Source of the DNA: Flavobacteriales bacterium
GTDB lineage: Bacteria > Bacteroidota > Bacteroidia > Flavobacteriales_F > PHOS-HE28
DNA: 64,000 bases
Assembly (NCBI GenBank): GCA_016704485.1
Contig: JADJAA010000002.1
Coordinates: 744,001-808,000, forward strand
Reading direction: 5' to 3'
Shown here: one piece after another, positions 1-7,536 of the stretch
Layout of the letters: the number at the start of each line of letters is the position of its first letter
How positions within the stretch are numbered: the first letter of the stretch is position 1
Program-made: the position numbers and the translations under genes
Notes under the pieces: model-generated
What the model was told of the DNA's origin: nothing
Database searches by the model: none
Seen by the model: only the letters and a program-made list of their open reading frames with translations

Positions 1-69
1 GCGTATAACGGTTGTCTTTCCCGAACCGTTCGGGCCAGCGAATACACGCATACGCGGCTCTCCCGCCAT
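1..69 (-). CDS. Zeta-toxin-like / AAA P-loop protein, N-terminal fragment cut by window edge
   Basis: Only the first 23 residues are visible. They contain a Walker A motif in the context VFAGPNGSGKTT, placed about ten residues from the start. That layout is usual in zeta-toxin-family kinases and related small P-loop NTPases of Bacteroidota. The ATG lies two bases after the stop of a small upstream gene on the same strand, so the two are almost certainly co-transcribed as a toxin-antitoxin-like pair. The catalytic part is outside the window. An ABC-type or other AAA ATPase cannot be excluded from so short a piece. Confidence 0.6.
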   Translation of the reverse strand, partial: MAGEPRMRVFAGPNGSGKTTVIR

Positions 70-71
70 TT

Positions 72-320
72 CTACGCTCGTTCTTTGGCTGGCATGGTCA
101 GCGTTAGCTGTTTCACGCGCTTCACAACAGTGCCTTTGGCATTTATCCGTACAAGCCAACCATCCTTTACCACTAGCAGTTCATCCACGTGCTTAAATGC
201 TCTCTTGTTAGCTTTGCGGGTTGCTGCCTTTGAAGCAGCCTCCAACACTGCCTTGCCCATGAACACTTTTCGAGGCGTTGCAGACTTTTCCGAAGGGTTA
301 CTATCTTTCTTGTTAGGCAT
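72..320 (-). CDS. Small basic protein, putative antitoxin partner of zeta-toxin-like gene
   Basis: This 82-residue lysine- and arginine-rich protein has a disordered N terminus (NPSEKSATPRK). A compact C-terminal half follows with the motif LLVVKDGWLVRINAKGTVV, which looks like a short beta-hairpin unit. Its stop codon is two bases upstream of the P-loop gene start, so the pair forms an operon. Small genes placed like this before zeta-toxin-type genes are usually annotated as hypothetical or antitoxin. That role is inferred from position only; I do not recognise a named domain. Confidence 0.6.
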   Translation of the reverse strand: MPNKKDSNPSEKSATPRKVFMGKAVLEAASKAATRKANKRAFKHVDELLVVKDGWLVRINAKGTVVKRVKQLTLTMPAKERA

Positions 321-504
321 GGCACTAAGATACGCCGTTGAATAGGAAGATCACAACCTCCATCTGAATGACTTGCTGCAAGTCGAGTTATTGTAAACTT
401 CCGTTTTTAAGTTTGCCAGACTGGCTCAATATCAGAGATCTGAAAAGAACCGACGGAGTTTTTACCACGTCGACTGGAATCATGAACTACAATATCCAAC
501 ACTA

Positions 505-798
505 CTAGATTCGACCCTTCAGATCCATTCGCTCGTGCAGTATTCTTGAGGTCTCAATATTATCCCGATCCACTATTCGGAAGAGTAGAACGCGTTTCAT
601 TACCTGCACTCCATTCAGTTCTGATCGGATTCCTTCATATTTCTTACCAAGCCTTGGATCATCTGCAGCTTCTTGGCATGCATCGAGAAGGTTCTGGTAA
701 TACTTATCTGCTTGTTGTTCGGACCATCGGTCCAACGTGTAGTTCCAAATATCTCCCAGATCCTCGACCGCTTTATTGGTCAAGATGAATTTACCCAT
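505..798 (-). CDS. parE: ParE/RelE-family toxin of a type II toxin-antitoxin system
   Basis: The protein is 97 residues, the usual ParE length. It shows the family pattern: an N-terminal FILTNKAVEDLGDIWNYTLD helix start, a WSEQQADKYYQNLLDAC helix, a basic KYEGIRSELNGV turn, and a C-terminal strand ending SRILHERMDL. ParE toxins inhibit DNA gyrase; some family members act instead as RelE-type ribonucleases. The start overlaps the end of the upstream antitoxin gene by 8 bases, which is typical of coupled parDE operons. No truncation is visible, so the toxin is probably intact. Confidence 0.9.
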   Translation of the reverse strand: MGKFILTNKAVEDLGDIWNYTLDRWSEQQADKYYQNLLDACQEAADDPRLGKKYEGIRSELNGVQVMKRVLLFRIVDRDNIETSRILHERMDLKGRI

Positions 799-1042
799 TG
801 GAATTCCTTCTGGCTTTCAACGAGGCAAGATGATCTTGAGGGTCGAAATCGTTGGCGAGTCCACTATCTATTCCTTCCTTGATGGCCTGTCTAAGTGCAA
901 TGACTTTGCTTTCCTCTTCCTCAAGAAGTCTAAGTCCCGCTCGAATTACTTCGCTTACGTTGTTGTATCGTCCTTCGGAGATACTGCTTTGAACGAATTG
1001 TTCGAAATAGTCTCCTAAGGTTATGGATGTATTCTTACTCAT
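791..1042 (-). CDS. parD: ParD-family antitoxin (ribbon-helix-helix)
   Basis: This 83-residue protein begins MSKNTSITLGDYFEQFVQ. It carries the ParD signature GRYNNVSEVIRAGLRLLEEEE, a ribbon-helix-helix DNA-binding N terminus followed by an acidic tail that binds the toxin. It is the first gene of the pair and overlaps parE by 8 bases. ParD proteins normally repress their own operon. Upstream, near 1069-1079, the sequence CCAATATTTGG has CCAA/TTGG arms and could be an operator half-site, although four-base arms are weak evidence. Confidence 0.9.
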   Translation of the reverse strand: MSKNTSITLGDYFEQFVQSSISEGRYNNVSEVIRAGLRLLEEEESKVIALRQAIKEGIDSGLANDFDPQDHLASLKARRNSNG

Positions 1043-1117
1043 TGTTCAACGGTTTTTCAAATGTGCCAATATTTGGTATAGTGTCCAAATTGTTGTGTGA
1101 GTAGTGGTTTAGACAAA

Positions 1118-1197
1118 GTAGCCACAGGCTACGATGCTTACTACAACTTTCGCGTAGCCACAGGCAACGCGGAGATAAGGGTAGCCACAGGAAACGC
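1118..1197. repeat. Cluster of three REP-like GTAGCCACAGG repeats
   Basis: The 11-mer GTAGCCACAGG occurs at 1118, 1154 and 1181. The first copy, 1118-1132, is a perfect hairpin: GTAGCC, loop ACA, GGCTAC. The second, 1152-1170, is a longer hairpin with eight-base arms and one mismatch. In the third copy the 3' arm is degraded. The last two copies are units of 27 bp. The cluster lies between parD and the end of a T9SS gene, as expected of intergenic REP or palindromic repeats. The open frame across it (repeating RVATGNAE) is a by-product of the repeat. Confidence 0.7.
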
Positions 1198-1207
1198 TGA
1201 GGACGGT

Positions 1208-2128
1208 TCAATCATCGGTACGTACAACCTTGTACACACCTATGGCTCGATCAGCCAAGGACCATGCACGAAGAAAATAGGTGCCTAAAGTGAGGTCAGA
1301 AAGATCGGCACTGTTCCCGGTGCCATCGAGCCTCTTCATTCCTAGGGTATCAAACACTTCAAAGCGAATGATCGCCTCCCCGAATTGTACAGAATTTGCC
1401 GTAGGGTTCGGAAAAAGAACGAGCACATTCCGATCATGATCTGAAGATATTCCAGTGATCGGGTAACAGATGCCTTCTCCATAAACGGACATACCGTTTT
1501 CTTTGACACATTCCAGCGAAAGGAAGTGGGATAATCCAAATTGTACATCCAACGGATGAGAAGGACCCGAAGACCCACCAATTCCCTCAATTATTGATCG
1601 TGTTCCAACGAAGTCTTCCAACGAATCAACAACGAACCGCTTTCGGTAACTACCATTAATATCGACCGAATCGATCAAGATAACGTTAGCCCATCTAGGG
1701 TAGTCTGAAACGGGTGCATTAGGAAAGCTACTTGGATAGGGTATTGAGTCGCCAACCTCAACGTTGAAGTCATAGATCATGTATTCTTCAATCGGTTCGA
1801 TCAGCACATAGACGCGTTTATCCTGTTCTCGAACAAAATGCGCAATACCGTTCGCATACGATGAGTTATTACAGTTCATGGATAAAATGTATGATTGAGA
1901 ATAGAACTCCTGCCGCCAGATCACCTGATACGCTTGACCATTGAGAATCGTATCACCACCAATAAAGTAGGTATCGGTATAGATGTCTTCGCACTGAGCG
2001 TCCACGCTACCTCGAAATACAGTTGTCCATTGTCGGCTTGGTTCCCCAAAGAGCGGAACGAATGTCTGAGCGAAGCCATCTGTTACAAACAAAATGACCG
2101 CAAGTGAAAGAAGCACTACACTGCGCAT
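1208..2128 (-). CDS. Secreted protein with type A T9SS C-terminal sorting domain
   Basis: This 306-residue protein opens with a signal peptide (hydrophobic VVLLSLAVILFV, cleavage after GFAQ). From about residue 225 it ends in a type IX sorting domain: VLVLFPNPTANSV, then FEVFDTLGMKRL, then LGTYFLRAW, with a final VYKVVR. The central 200 residues match no domain I know. They contain two cysteine-rich turns and WANVILIDSVD-like beta-rich text. The product is expected to cross the outer membrane by the T9SS and remain surface-attached or be released. It lies 28 bp downstream of the DUF5683 gene on the same strand. Confidence 0.85.
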   Translation of the reverse strand: MRSVVLLSLAVILFVTDGFAQTFVPLFGEPSRQWTTVFRGSVDAQCEDIYTDTYFIGGDTILNGQAYQVIWRQEFYSQSYILSMNCNNSSYANGIAHFVREQDKRVYVLIEPIEEYMIYDFNVEVGDSIPYPSSFPNAPVSDYPRWANVILIDSVDINGSYRKRFVVDSLEDFVGTRSIIEGIGGSSGPSHPLDVQFGLSHFLSLECVKENGMSVYGEGICYPITGISSDHDRNVLVLFPNPTANSVQFGEAIIRFEVFDTLGMKRLDGTGNSADLSDLTLGTYFLRAWSLADRAIGVYKVVRTDD

Positions 2129-2156
2129 GACCAGAAGTTTAGTGCAAGGTAAGCAA

Positions 2157-2801
2157 CTACCGCAACGCTAACCCTATACTGATCCCCACCGCACCTTGCG
2201 ACAAAGCGGGTAGGGAAGGTCCCATTTCCATACTCAAGTCCGGACTCACATCGAAACGCACGAAATGCGCATCAACGCTGGCGTCTATGATATTCAAGGC
2301 ATACACCGCACCCATTGCGATATAGCTCAGATCGCGCCATCGACGATAGGTATCCACAACGTCCAGGACGCGGTCAGCGCTCACTGACCCATTGAACTCA
2401 TCAATGGTGGTCGGGTCATTATCCACAATAGCGATGTACGCATCCTTGTACCGGCGATATTGCTTGGTGTTCTCAACAATAAAATACGCACTAACGCCCA
2501 AGCCGGCCCACACGATCGGCGCTTTCCAATATTTGCGGTTGTAGATCTGGCCGGCGCCAGGAGCCAATGCACTCAAGATCGAAGCTTTCTTGGGTGAATG
2601 CCGTTCTTGCCAAGTAAGCGAGTCTTTCGTGATGCTCGCAGGTACTTCTGATATCGGTTCGTCGGTGAACGGTTCTACCGTTTTCAACTGCGTATCCGCA
2701 CTGTCAGAGACTAGCTCCACACCAACGCTATCAACCTGTGCAAGGAGCGGGGTCGAAAAGACCAAGAATGCACTAAGGGCGTATATGATCAGGCGTAGCA
2801 C
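2157..2801 (-). CDS. DUF5683 domain-containing membrane protein
   Basis: The protein is 214 residues with a signal peptide (LIIYALSAFLVFSTPLLAQ). The DUF5683 core follows at about residues 70-170: SALAPGAGQIYNRKYWKAP, then a hydrophobic span IVWAGLGVSAYFIVEN, then a second span near YIAMGAVYALNIIDASVDAH. In Bacteroidota this family commonly follows parA-parB, as it does here, 50 bp after parB on the same strand. The function is unknown; placement suggests an envelope protein co-expressed with chromosome segregation genes. Confidence 0.85.
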   Translation of the reverse strand: MLRLIIYALSAFLVFSTPLLAQVDSVGVELVSDSADTQLKTVEPFTDEPISEVPASITKDSLTWQERHSPKKASILSALAPGAGQIYNRKYWKAPIVWAGLGVSAYFIVENTKQYRRYKDAYIAIVDNDPTTIDEFNGSVSADRVLDVVDTYRRWRDLSYIAMGAVYALNIIDASVDAHFVRFDVSPDLSMEMGPSLPALSQGAVGISIGLALR

Positions 2802-2851
2802 GGCACAAAGATCGGACTAATGGAACGAAAGCCGATCAGGAGAAATTGCGA

Positions 2852-3727
2852 TCACCCTTGTACGACACGCAGGATCCTACGGAGTTCGTCGTCCGTCTTA
2901 AACGTGATCTCGATCTTTCCTTTGCCCTCGTTGTTCTGTTTCACCACAACACGGCTGCCGATAAGATCCGCCAATTGTTTGCTCAATTCCTTGTTCGGAC
3001 GAGCAGCGGTACCGGAACCTTTTTTTGCTCCGGAATTCCGTGCAAGCTCTTCGACTTGTCGCACACTCAACTGGCTTTCAATGATCCGATTGAACAGATC
3101 CACTTGTTTCACCGGATCATGGATCGCGATCAACGCTCGCGCATGGCCCATACCGATGCTGCGTTGGCGCAGACCGAGTTGCACTTCAGGAGGAAGCTTC
3201 AATAGCCGCAGGTAGTTCGTTACAGTAGCACGGTCCTTACCGACCTTCTCGCTGAGTTGCTCGTGCGTTAGGTTCACTTCATCCACCAACCGTTGGAAAC
3301 TGATCGCCACCTCGATGGCATCCAATTCCTCGCGCTGGATGTTCTCGACCAATGCCATCTCGAGCATGGCTTCGTCATTGGCAACGCGGATGTATGCTGG
3401 CACTTCCACCAGACCCGCCAGTTGCGATGCACGGAAACGGCGCTCACCACTGATCAACTGGTAACGATCATAACCGAGTTTGCGAAGCGTAACTGGCTGT
3501 ATCACGCCTAGCTCACGTATGCTCTGAGCCAATTCGGAAAGCGCTTCATCGCTGAAATGCGTCCGCGGTTGGAACGGATTCGGTTCTATGTGCGCGATCA
3601 AGATCGATCCGATCGGGCCAGCACTGCGAGGTGCAGCGCCAACATTGGAAATAGGAGAACTTGCAATATCCGTGGAGGGGTCCTCCAATAGCGCACTTAA
3701 TCCGCGGCCCAGGCTTTTCTTTTTCAT
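2852..3727 (-). CDS. parB: Chromosome partitioning protein ParB
   Basis: This 291-residue ParB/Spo0J protein binds parS sites and spreads on DNA as a CTP-dependent clamp. It starts MKKKSLGRGLSALLED, the usual ParB opening. The ParB/Srx core spans roughly residues 42-130. It contains NPFQPR, the CTP-binding motif LISGERRFRASQLAGL and the VENIQREEL box. A helix-turn-helix follows at about 155-180 (LTHEQLSEKVGKDRATVTNY), then a dimerisation tail. The start overlaps the parA stop by 4 bases (ATGA), so translation is coupled. Confidence 0.95.
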   Translation of the reverse strand: MKKKSLGRGLSALLEDPSTDIASSPISNVGAAPRSAGPIGSILIAHIEPNPFQPRTHFSDEALSELAQSIRELGVIQPVTLRKLGYDRYQLISGERRFRASQLAGLVEVPAYIRVANDEAMLEMALVENIQREELDAIEVAISFQRLVDEVNLTHEQLSEKVGKDRATVTNYLRLLKLPPEVQLGLRQRSIGMGHARALIAIHDPVKQVDLFNRIIESQLSVRQVEELARNSGAKKGSGTAARPNKELSKQLADLIGSRVVVKQNNEGKGKIEITFKTDDELRRILRVVQG

Positions 3728-4545
3728 GATCCGATCTCTTCCTCAACTGCCAACGTCCGCTCTTCATTCGGGATCCGGGTAAGGCTGTTCTTCTGCAGCA
3801 CCTCACGTGCAAGATTCAAATAATTCACTGCACCCTTACTGCTTGCATCATGCATAATGATCGTTTGGCCATGGCTCGGCGCCTCGCCAAGTGCAACGTT
3901 CCGGTGAATGACCGTATCGAAGACCAACTGTTGGAAATGTGTTTTCACTTCGTCCACAACCTGGTTCGCGAGGCGCAAACGGCTGTCATACATGGTCAAC
4001 AACATGCCTTCGATCACGAGTTCCGGATTCAAACGCTGTTGTACGATCTTGATCGTGTTCAGCAATTTGCCAAGACCTTCCAACGCAAAATACTCGCACT
4101 GAACGGGCACGATCACACTATCGCTGGCTGTAAGGCTGTTCACCGTAACCAGACCAAGAGAAGGGGAGCAGTCAATAATGATGAAATCATAAAGCTCGCG
4201 AAGCGGTTCCAGAACGGCTTTCAATTGTTGTTCGCGATCGCGCATGTCGATCATCTCGATCTCTGCACCTACCAGATCAATATGTCCTGGCAGAATATCC
4301 AAATTCGGGTTATCGGTCTTCATGATCACATCCGTGGCAGGTATGTTGTTCACGATGCACTCATAGATGCTTGCTTTCACAGTGCGTGGATCATAACCAA
4401 CACCGCTGGTAGCATTCGCTTGCGGGTCGGCATCCACCAATAGCGTTCTCCGTTCAAGCACTCCCAAGCAGGCGGCCAAGTTGATCGCAGTTGTGGTTTT
4501 GCCAACGCCGCCTTTCTGATTTACGATTGATATGATCTTCGCCAT
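3724..4545 (-). CDS. parA: Chromosome partitioning ATPase ParA
   Basis: This is a Walker-type ATPase of 273 residues that works with ParB to segregate the chromosome origin. The ATG at 4545 gives MAKIISIVNQKGGVGKTT, the standard ParA opening with the deviant Walker A lysines. A further 37 upstream codons are open but unlike the family. DADPQANATSGVG (A' motif) and FIIIDCSPSLGL (Walker B) follow. It overlaps parB by 4 bases. The family is always soluble and binds the nucleoid non-specifically. Confidence 0.95.
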   Translation of the reverse strand: MAKIISIVNQKGGVGKTTTAINLAACLGVLERRTLLVDADPQANATSGVGYDPRTVKASIYECIVNNIPATDVIMKTDNPNLDILPGHIDLVGAEIEMIDMRDREQQLKAVLEPLRELYDFIIIDCSPSLGLVTVNSLTASDSVIVPVQCEYFALEGLGKLLNTIKIVQQRLNPELVIEGMLLTMYDSRLRLANQVVDEVKTHFQQLVFDTVIHRNVALGEAPSHGQTIIMHDASSKGAVNYLNLAREVLQKNSLTRIPNEERTLAVEEEIGS

Positions 4546-4699
4546 GTGTGAGCTTTTTCTTTGATGTATAAACGTTGACCCAACGCTTAAGAACGGCGCA
4601 AGATTACCGCCCATCATCCGTACTTCGTAATCCACATGCTCTGTACTTTTGAACATTCTGACGGTGAACTAGAAATTCACCATTCACTAACTGCCTGAT

Positions 4700-4876
4700 G
4701 TGCTAAGCAGGTATCCTGATCACTTTGGCGAAAAAGGGCTGTTGAAAGAACTTTCCAAGAGGAACGAGGAAGACGCGGAACTACACCTTCAGTGGATGCA
4801 AGTCGGAGTGTTCAATGATCAGGAAACGATCCTCAACTTCCAGATCCATGTCTCAGATCTGGCAATTCCATTTTGA
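4700..4876 (+). CDS. Possible small ORF or remnant of a C-terminal coding sequence
   Basis: Between parA and kup (4546-4882) an open frame runs from a stop at 4688 to a TGA at 4874-4876. The only plausible start is GTG at 4700, giving 58 residues. The text looks protein-like: charged helix GLLKELSKRNEEDAELHLQW, then VGVFNDQETILNFQIHV, ending DLAIPF. There is no ATG. It may be the tail of a gene whose 5' part has been lost. No family is recognised. The rest of this gap shows nothing. Confidence 0.25.
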   Translation: MLSRYPDHFGEKGLLKELSKRNEEDAELHLQWMQVGVFNDQETILNFQIHVSDLAIPF

Positions 4877-4882
4877 TCCTGC

Positions 4883-6877
4883 TCACTGATCCGATCCCGC
4901 AGTCGGTGGCTCCGCCTTAGGTCTTATGCGGTGCAATGGAACTTTCTTTTGTTCTCCAAGGATCAACGGAACATATTCCACAACCGTATCTGTTTGGTCC
5001 AACCCGAATGCACTTCGATCAGAAAGCGTGAACCGTTTCAGGAAGAAATAAGCATCCAGGAGCAATTCATCCTTCACGGACAGTTCGTTCTCAACGGATA
5101 GGAAACGCTCCATGAGCACGTAGCGGATGTCTGCAGTGAAATCGTGCTTCTTCATTGATTCATACTTACTGCGGAAGTCGATCTCATTGCTCTCCACCAT
5201 TTCCTGGATCACCCGTTTGAACAAAAAATTCATGCGCGGTTGAATTCGGAAACCAAGATCGAAGTCCACGCGGATCACCTTGTCATGCGCAAGCTCGGTA
5301 ACGCGGTAGTTCATGGTGAATGGTTCATCGGTCCAATTCACGTGCAGGAACCAGTAAATATCCGCACGCTTTGGTCTTCGACGTAGGATGGAATCCAGGA
5401 TCTTGCGCTCTACGTTGCGCGGACTATTGGCCTTGGTAAGAAAGACCAAATGTGTTGCGAATTTCGGTATTTCCTTATCGCGGCTAAGGTCATTGATGGC
5501 CGGGAAGTAGTCGTACAAATAGCGGAAATCCAAGTAACGGTTCGTGATCCGGCGTGCACGATACCACATGATCATCATCAAGAATAAGCTAAAAACAACC
5601 AATAGGAACGACCATCGACCTTGCAGTTTCACACTGTTCGAGATAAAGAACGCCAGTTCCAAAGCAGCGAAGATCGAGAGTGTACCGATCACGGAGAACA
5701 AGGTCCACTTCCGTACGAAGCGAAGCCAGAGGAACATCAAGCTGGTCGTCATTCCCATGGCAACAATAATGAACAAGCCATAGATGGCTTCCATCTGTTC
5801 ACTTTCGCGGAATGCGAGCATGATACCGATGCAACCTGCCCAAAGGATCAGGTTCACGCTGGGTATGTAGATCTGTCCGCGCACATCACTTGGGAATTTG
5901 ATACGAACGCGCGGCCAGAAATTCATGGTTATTGCTTCACTGATCAAGGTGAAGGACCCAGTGATCACAGCTTGGCTAGCGATGATGGTGGCGAGCGCTG
6001 AAATAATGATACCGGTCAAAAGGAACCATCCTGGCATTACGGCATAGAAAGGGTTCTTCCCATCGAGTACGTCCAACCCGCTGTGCAGGATCCATGCACC
6101 TTGGCCCATATAGTTCAGGACCAGCGCAGTCTTCACGAAGATCCAACTCATTCTCACGTTGCTTAGTCCAACGTGGCCCAGATCATTGTACAACGCTTCT
6201 GCACCTGTGGTACACAGCACTACTGCACCTAAAAGCCAAAATCCTTGCGGGTAATTCACTAAGAGATCATAGGCGTATTTCGGGTTGATGCATTTCAATA
6301 CTTCCGGATAATGGCCCACTTGCACGATCCCGAGGATGAGGAGCATACTGAACCAGATCAGCATCATTGGGCCGAATACCGTACCCACCACTTTGGTGCC
6401 GAAACGTTGAATGAGGAACAATGCCGAAATGATCGCAATAACTATGGTAACGGTAAGGTCTCCGCCTGGAACGATCACATCTTCCAAACCTGGCACACCA
6501 CCTAAACCTTCGATCGCTGAGCTAACGGAAATGGGTGGTGTAATAATACCATCGGCCAGAAGACAAGCGGCACCGATAGTAGCAGGAATATAGACCGTTC
6601 GCGCATAGCGGCGTACCAGCGCATAAAGAGAGAAAATACCACCCTCACCGTGGTTGTCGGCTCGTAGTGTGAGGATAATGTACTTGAGCGTTGTTTGGAT
6701 CGTTAATGCCCAGAACACACATGAAACACCGCCCAACACCAATTGTTCGGTTATGGGTCGGTCGCCGACGATGGCTTTCATTACATACAAAGGCGAAGTA
6801 CCTATGTCCCCGTATATGATCCCTAGTGTAACCAGCATCCCGGCTGCACTAAGCTTCTTGCTCATATCATGCGCCAT
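4883..6877 (-). CDS. kup: KUP-family potassium transporter
   Basis: This 664-residue K+/H+ symporter of the KUP/HAK/KT family sits in the inner membrane. The N terminus carries the family signature GIIYGDIGTSPLYVMKAI, followed by ADNHGEGGIFSLYALVRRYA. Some twelve hydrophobic segments run to about residue 440, and a hydrophilic cytoplasmic tail of about 200 residues completes it, as is usual for Kup. The start at 6877 is followed by a second in-frame ATG four codons on, so the exact start is uncertain by a few residues. It is a single gene with 184 bp of featureless sequence between it and the PUR-family gene at 7062. Confidence 0.93.
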   Translation of the reverse strand: MAHDMSKKLSAAGMLVTLGIIYGDIGTSPLYVMKAIVGDRPITEQLVLGGVSCVFWALTIQTTLKYIILTLRADNHGEGGIFSLYALVRRYARTVYIPATIGAACLLADGIITPPISVSSAIEGLGGVPGLEDVIVPGGDLTVTIVIAIISALFLIQRFGTKVVGTVFGPMMLIWFSMLLILGIVQVGHYPEVLKCINPKYAYDLLVNYPQGFWLLGAVVLCTTGAEALYNDLGHVGLSNVRMSWIFVKTALVLNYMGQGAWILHSGLDVLDGKNPFYAVMPGWFLLTGIIISALATIIASQAVITGSFTLISEAITMNFWPRVRIKFPSDVRGQIYIPSVNLILWAGCIGIMLAFRESEQMEAIYGLFIIVAMGMTTSLMFLWLRFVRKWTLFSVIGTLSIFAALELAFFISNSVKLQGRWSFLLVVFSLFLMMIMWYRARRITNRYLDFRYLYDYFPAINDLSRDKEIPKFATHLVFLTKANSPRNVERKILDSILRRRPKRADIYWFLHVNWTDEPFTMNYRVTELAHDKVIRVDFDLGFRIQPRMNFLFKRVIQEMVESNEIDFRSKYESMKKHDFTADIRYVLMERFLSVENELSVKDELLLDAYFFLKRFTLSDRSAFGLDQTDTVVEYVPLILGEQKKVPLHRIRPKAEPPTAGSDQ

Positions 6878-7061
6878 TGAAAGAGGATATGGATGTTGCA
6901 GAGATCAGCATCACGCTTGTGGAAAGCGGACAGGGTGTTTTTGCGAACCGATCTGTATAGAAGAATTCCACGGGAAGGTTCCGCTCAAAGCGCAACGGGC
7001 GGCGAAATTAGGTGGAATGGATAGAATCCGGATCAGATAAATAAATGATGTCCATACAGCA

Positions 7062-7448
7062 TCAATCTTCCGTCTTTCCGTCCAGATCCTCGAACTTAAC
7101 GTCCGTGTATGGGTTCTTGGGAGCATTTTCATCCACTGGTCCTTCGCCACTCGACAGACCAATATCCTCTTCTACATGTTTATTGTGCCGCTCTCTGCGT
7201 GGTCCATGCAGCCGATCGATCTCGTCCAGCGCATCGTGCATACCATCAACGAACTTTTCGAAATCCTCTTTGTAGAGAAAGATCTTGTGCTTGTCATAGG
7301 TCGCTGAACCATCTTCGTTCGTATGCTTTTTACTCTCCGTTATAGTGAGGAAAAGGTCGCCGCCACGGGTGCTTTTCACATCAAAGAAATAGGTTCGTTT
7401 TCCTGCTCTTACAGCTTTGGAATACACATCCTCACGATCATCCGACAT
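7062..7448 (-). CDS. PUR-family DNA/RNA-binding protein (DUF3276)
   Basis: This 128-residue protein of the bacterial PUR-alpha-like family binds single-stranded nucleic acid. The core is at about residues 10-75: VYSKAVRAGKRTYFFDVKST, then GDLFLTITESKK, then KIFLYKEDFEKFVDGM. It ends in an acidic tail. The family is nearly universal in Bacteroidota and is typically a short single gene, as here. A strong promoter match lies just upstream at 7486-7516. The cellular role in bacteria is poorly defined. Confidence 0.9.
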   Translation of the reverse strand: MSDDREDVYSKAVRAGKRTYFFDVKSTRGGDLFLTITESKKHTNEDGSATYDKHKIFLYKEDFEKFVDGMHDALDEIDRLHGPRRERHNKHVEEDIGLSSGEGPVDENAPKNPYTDVKFEDLDGKTED

Positions 7449-7485
7449 AGTTGTATCTGGGCTTTAAGCTAGGAGAGTTCAATAC

Positions 7486-7516
7486 CAAATATAGAATTGA
7501 TCGCTGAAAGCGCAAG
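7486..7516 (-). promoter_or_regulatory. Bacteroidota-type promoter for the PUR-family gene
   Basis: Read on the minus strand this is TTG, exactly 19 bases, then TATATTTG. It fits the Bacteroidota housekeeping consensus (TTTG or TTG at -33, TAnnTTTG at -7). It places a transcription start about 30 bases upstream of the ATG at 7448. It is the clearest promoter match in the window. Confidence 0.7.
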
Positions 7517-7536
7517 TTTTGAGCTTGTTCACCGCA

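Noticed and set aside
1118..1197. Repeats as a minimal CRISPR array
   Set aside because: Spacing is irregular (36 and 27 bases), units are only 11-19 bases and no cas gene is near.
1097..1288. Open frame encoding repeated RVATGNAE on the plus strand
   Set aside because: It is produced by the hairpin repeats and runs antisense into the end of the T9SS gene; no start context or domain.
3800..3815. CACGTG near parAB as a parS site
   Set aside because: It lies inside the parA coding region and the flanks do not form the 16-bp parS palindrome. No other parS-like site was found by eye.
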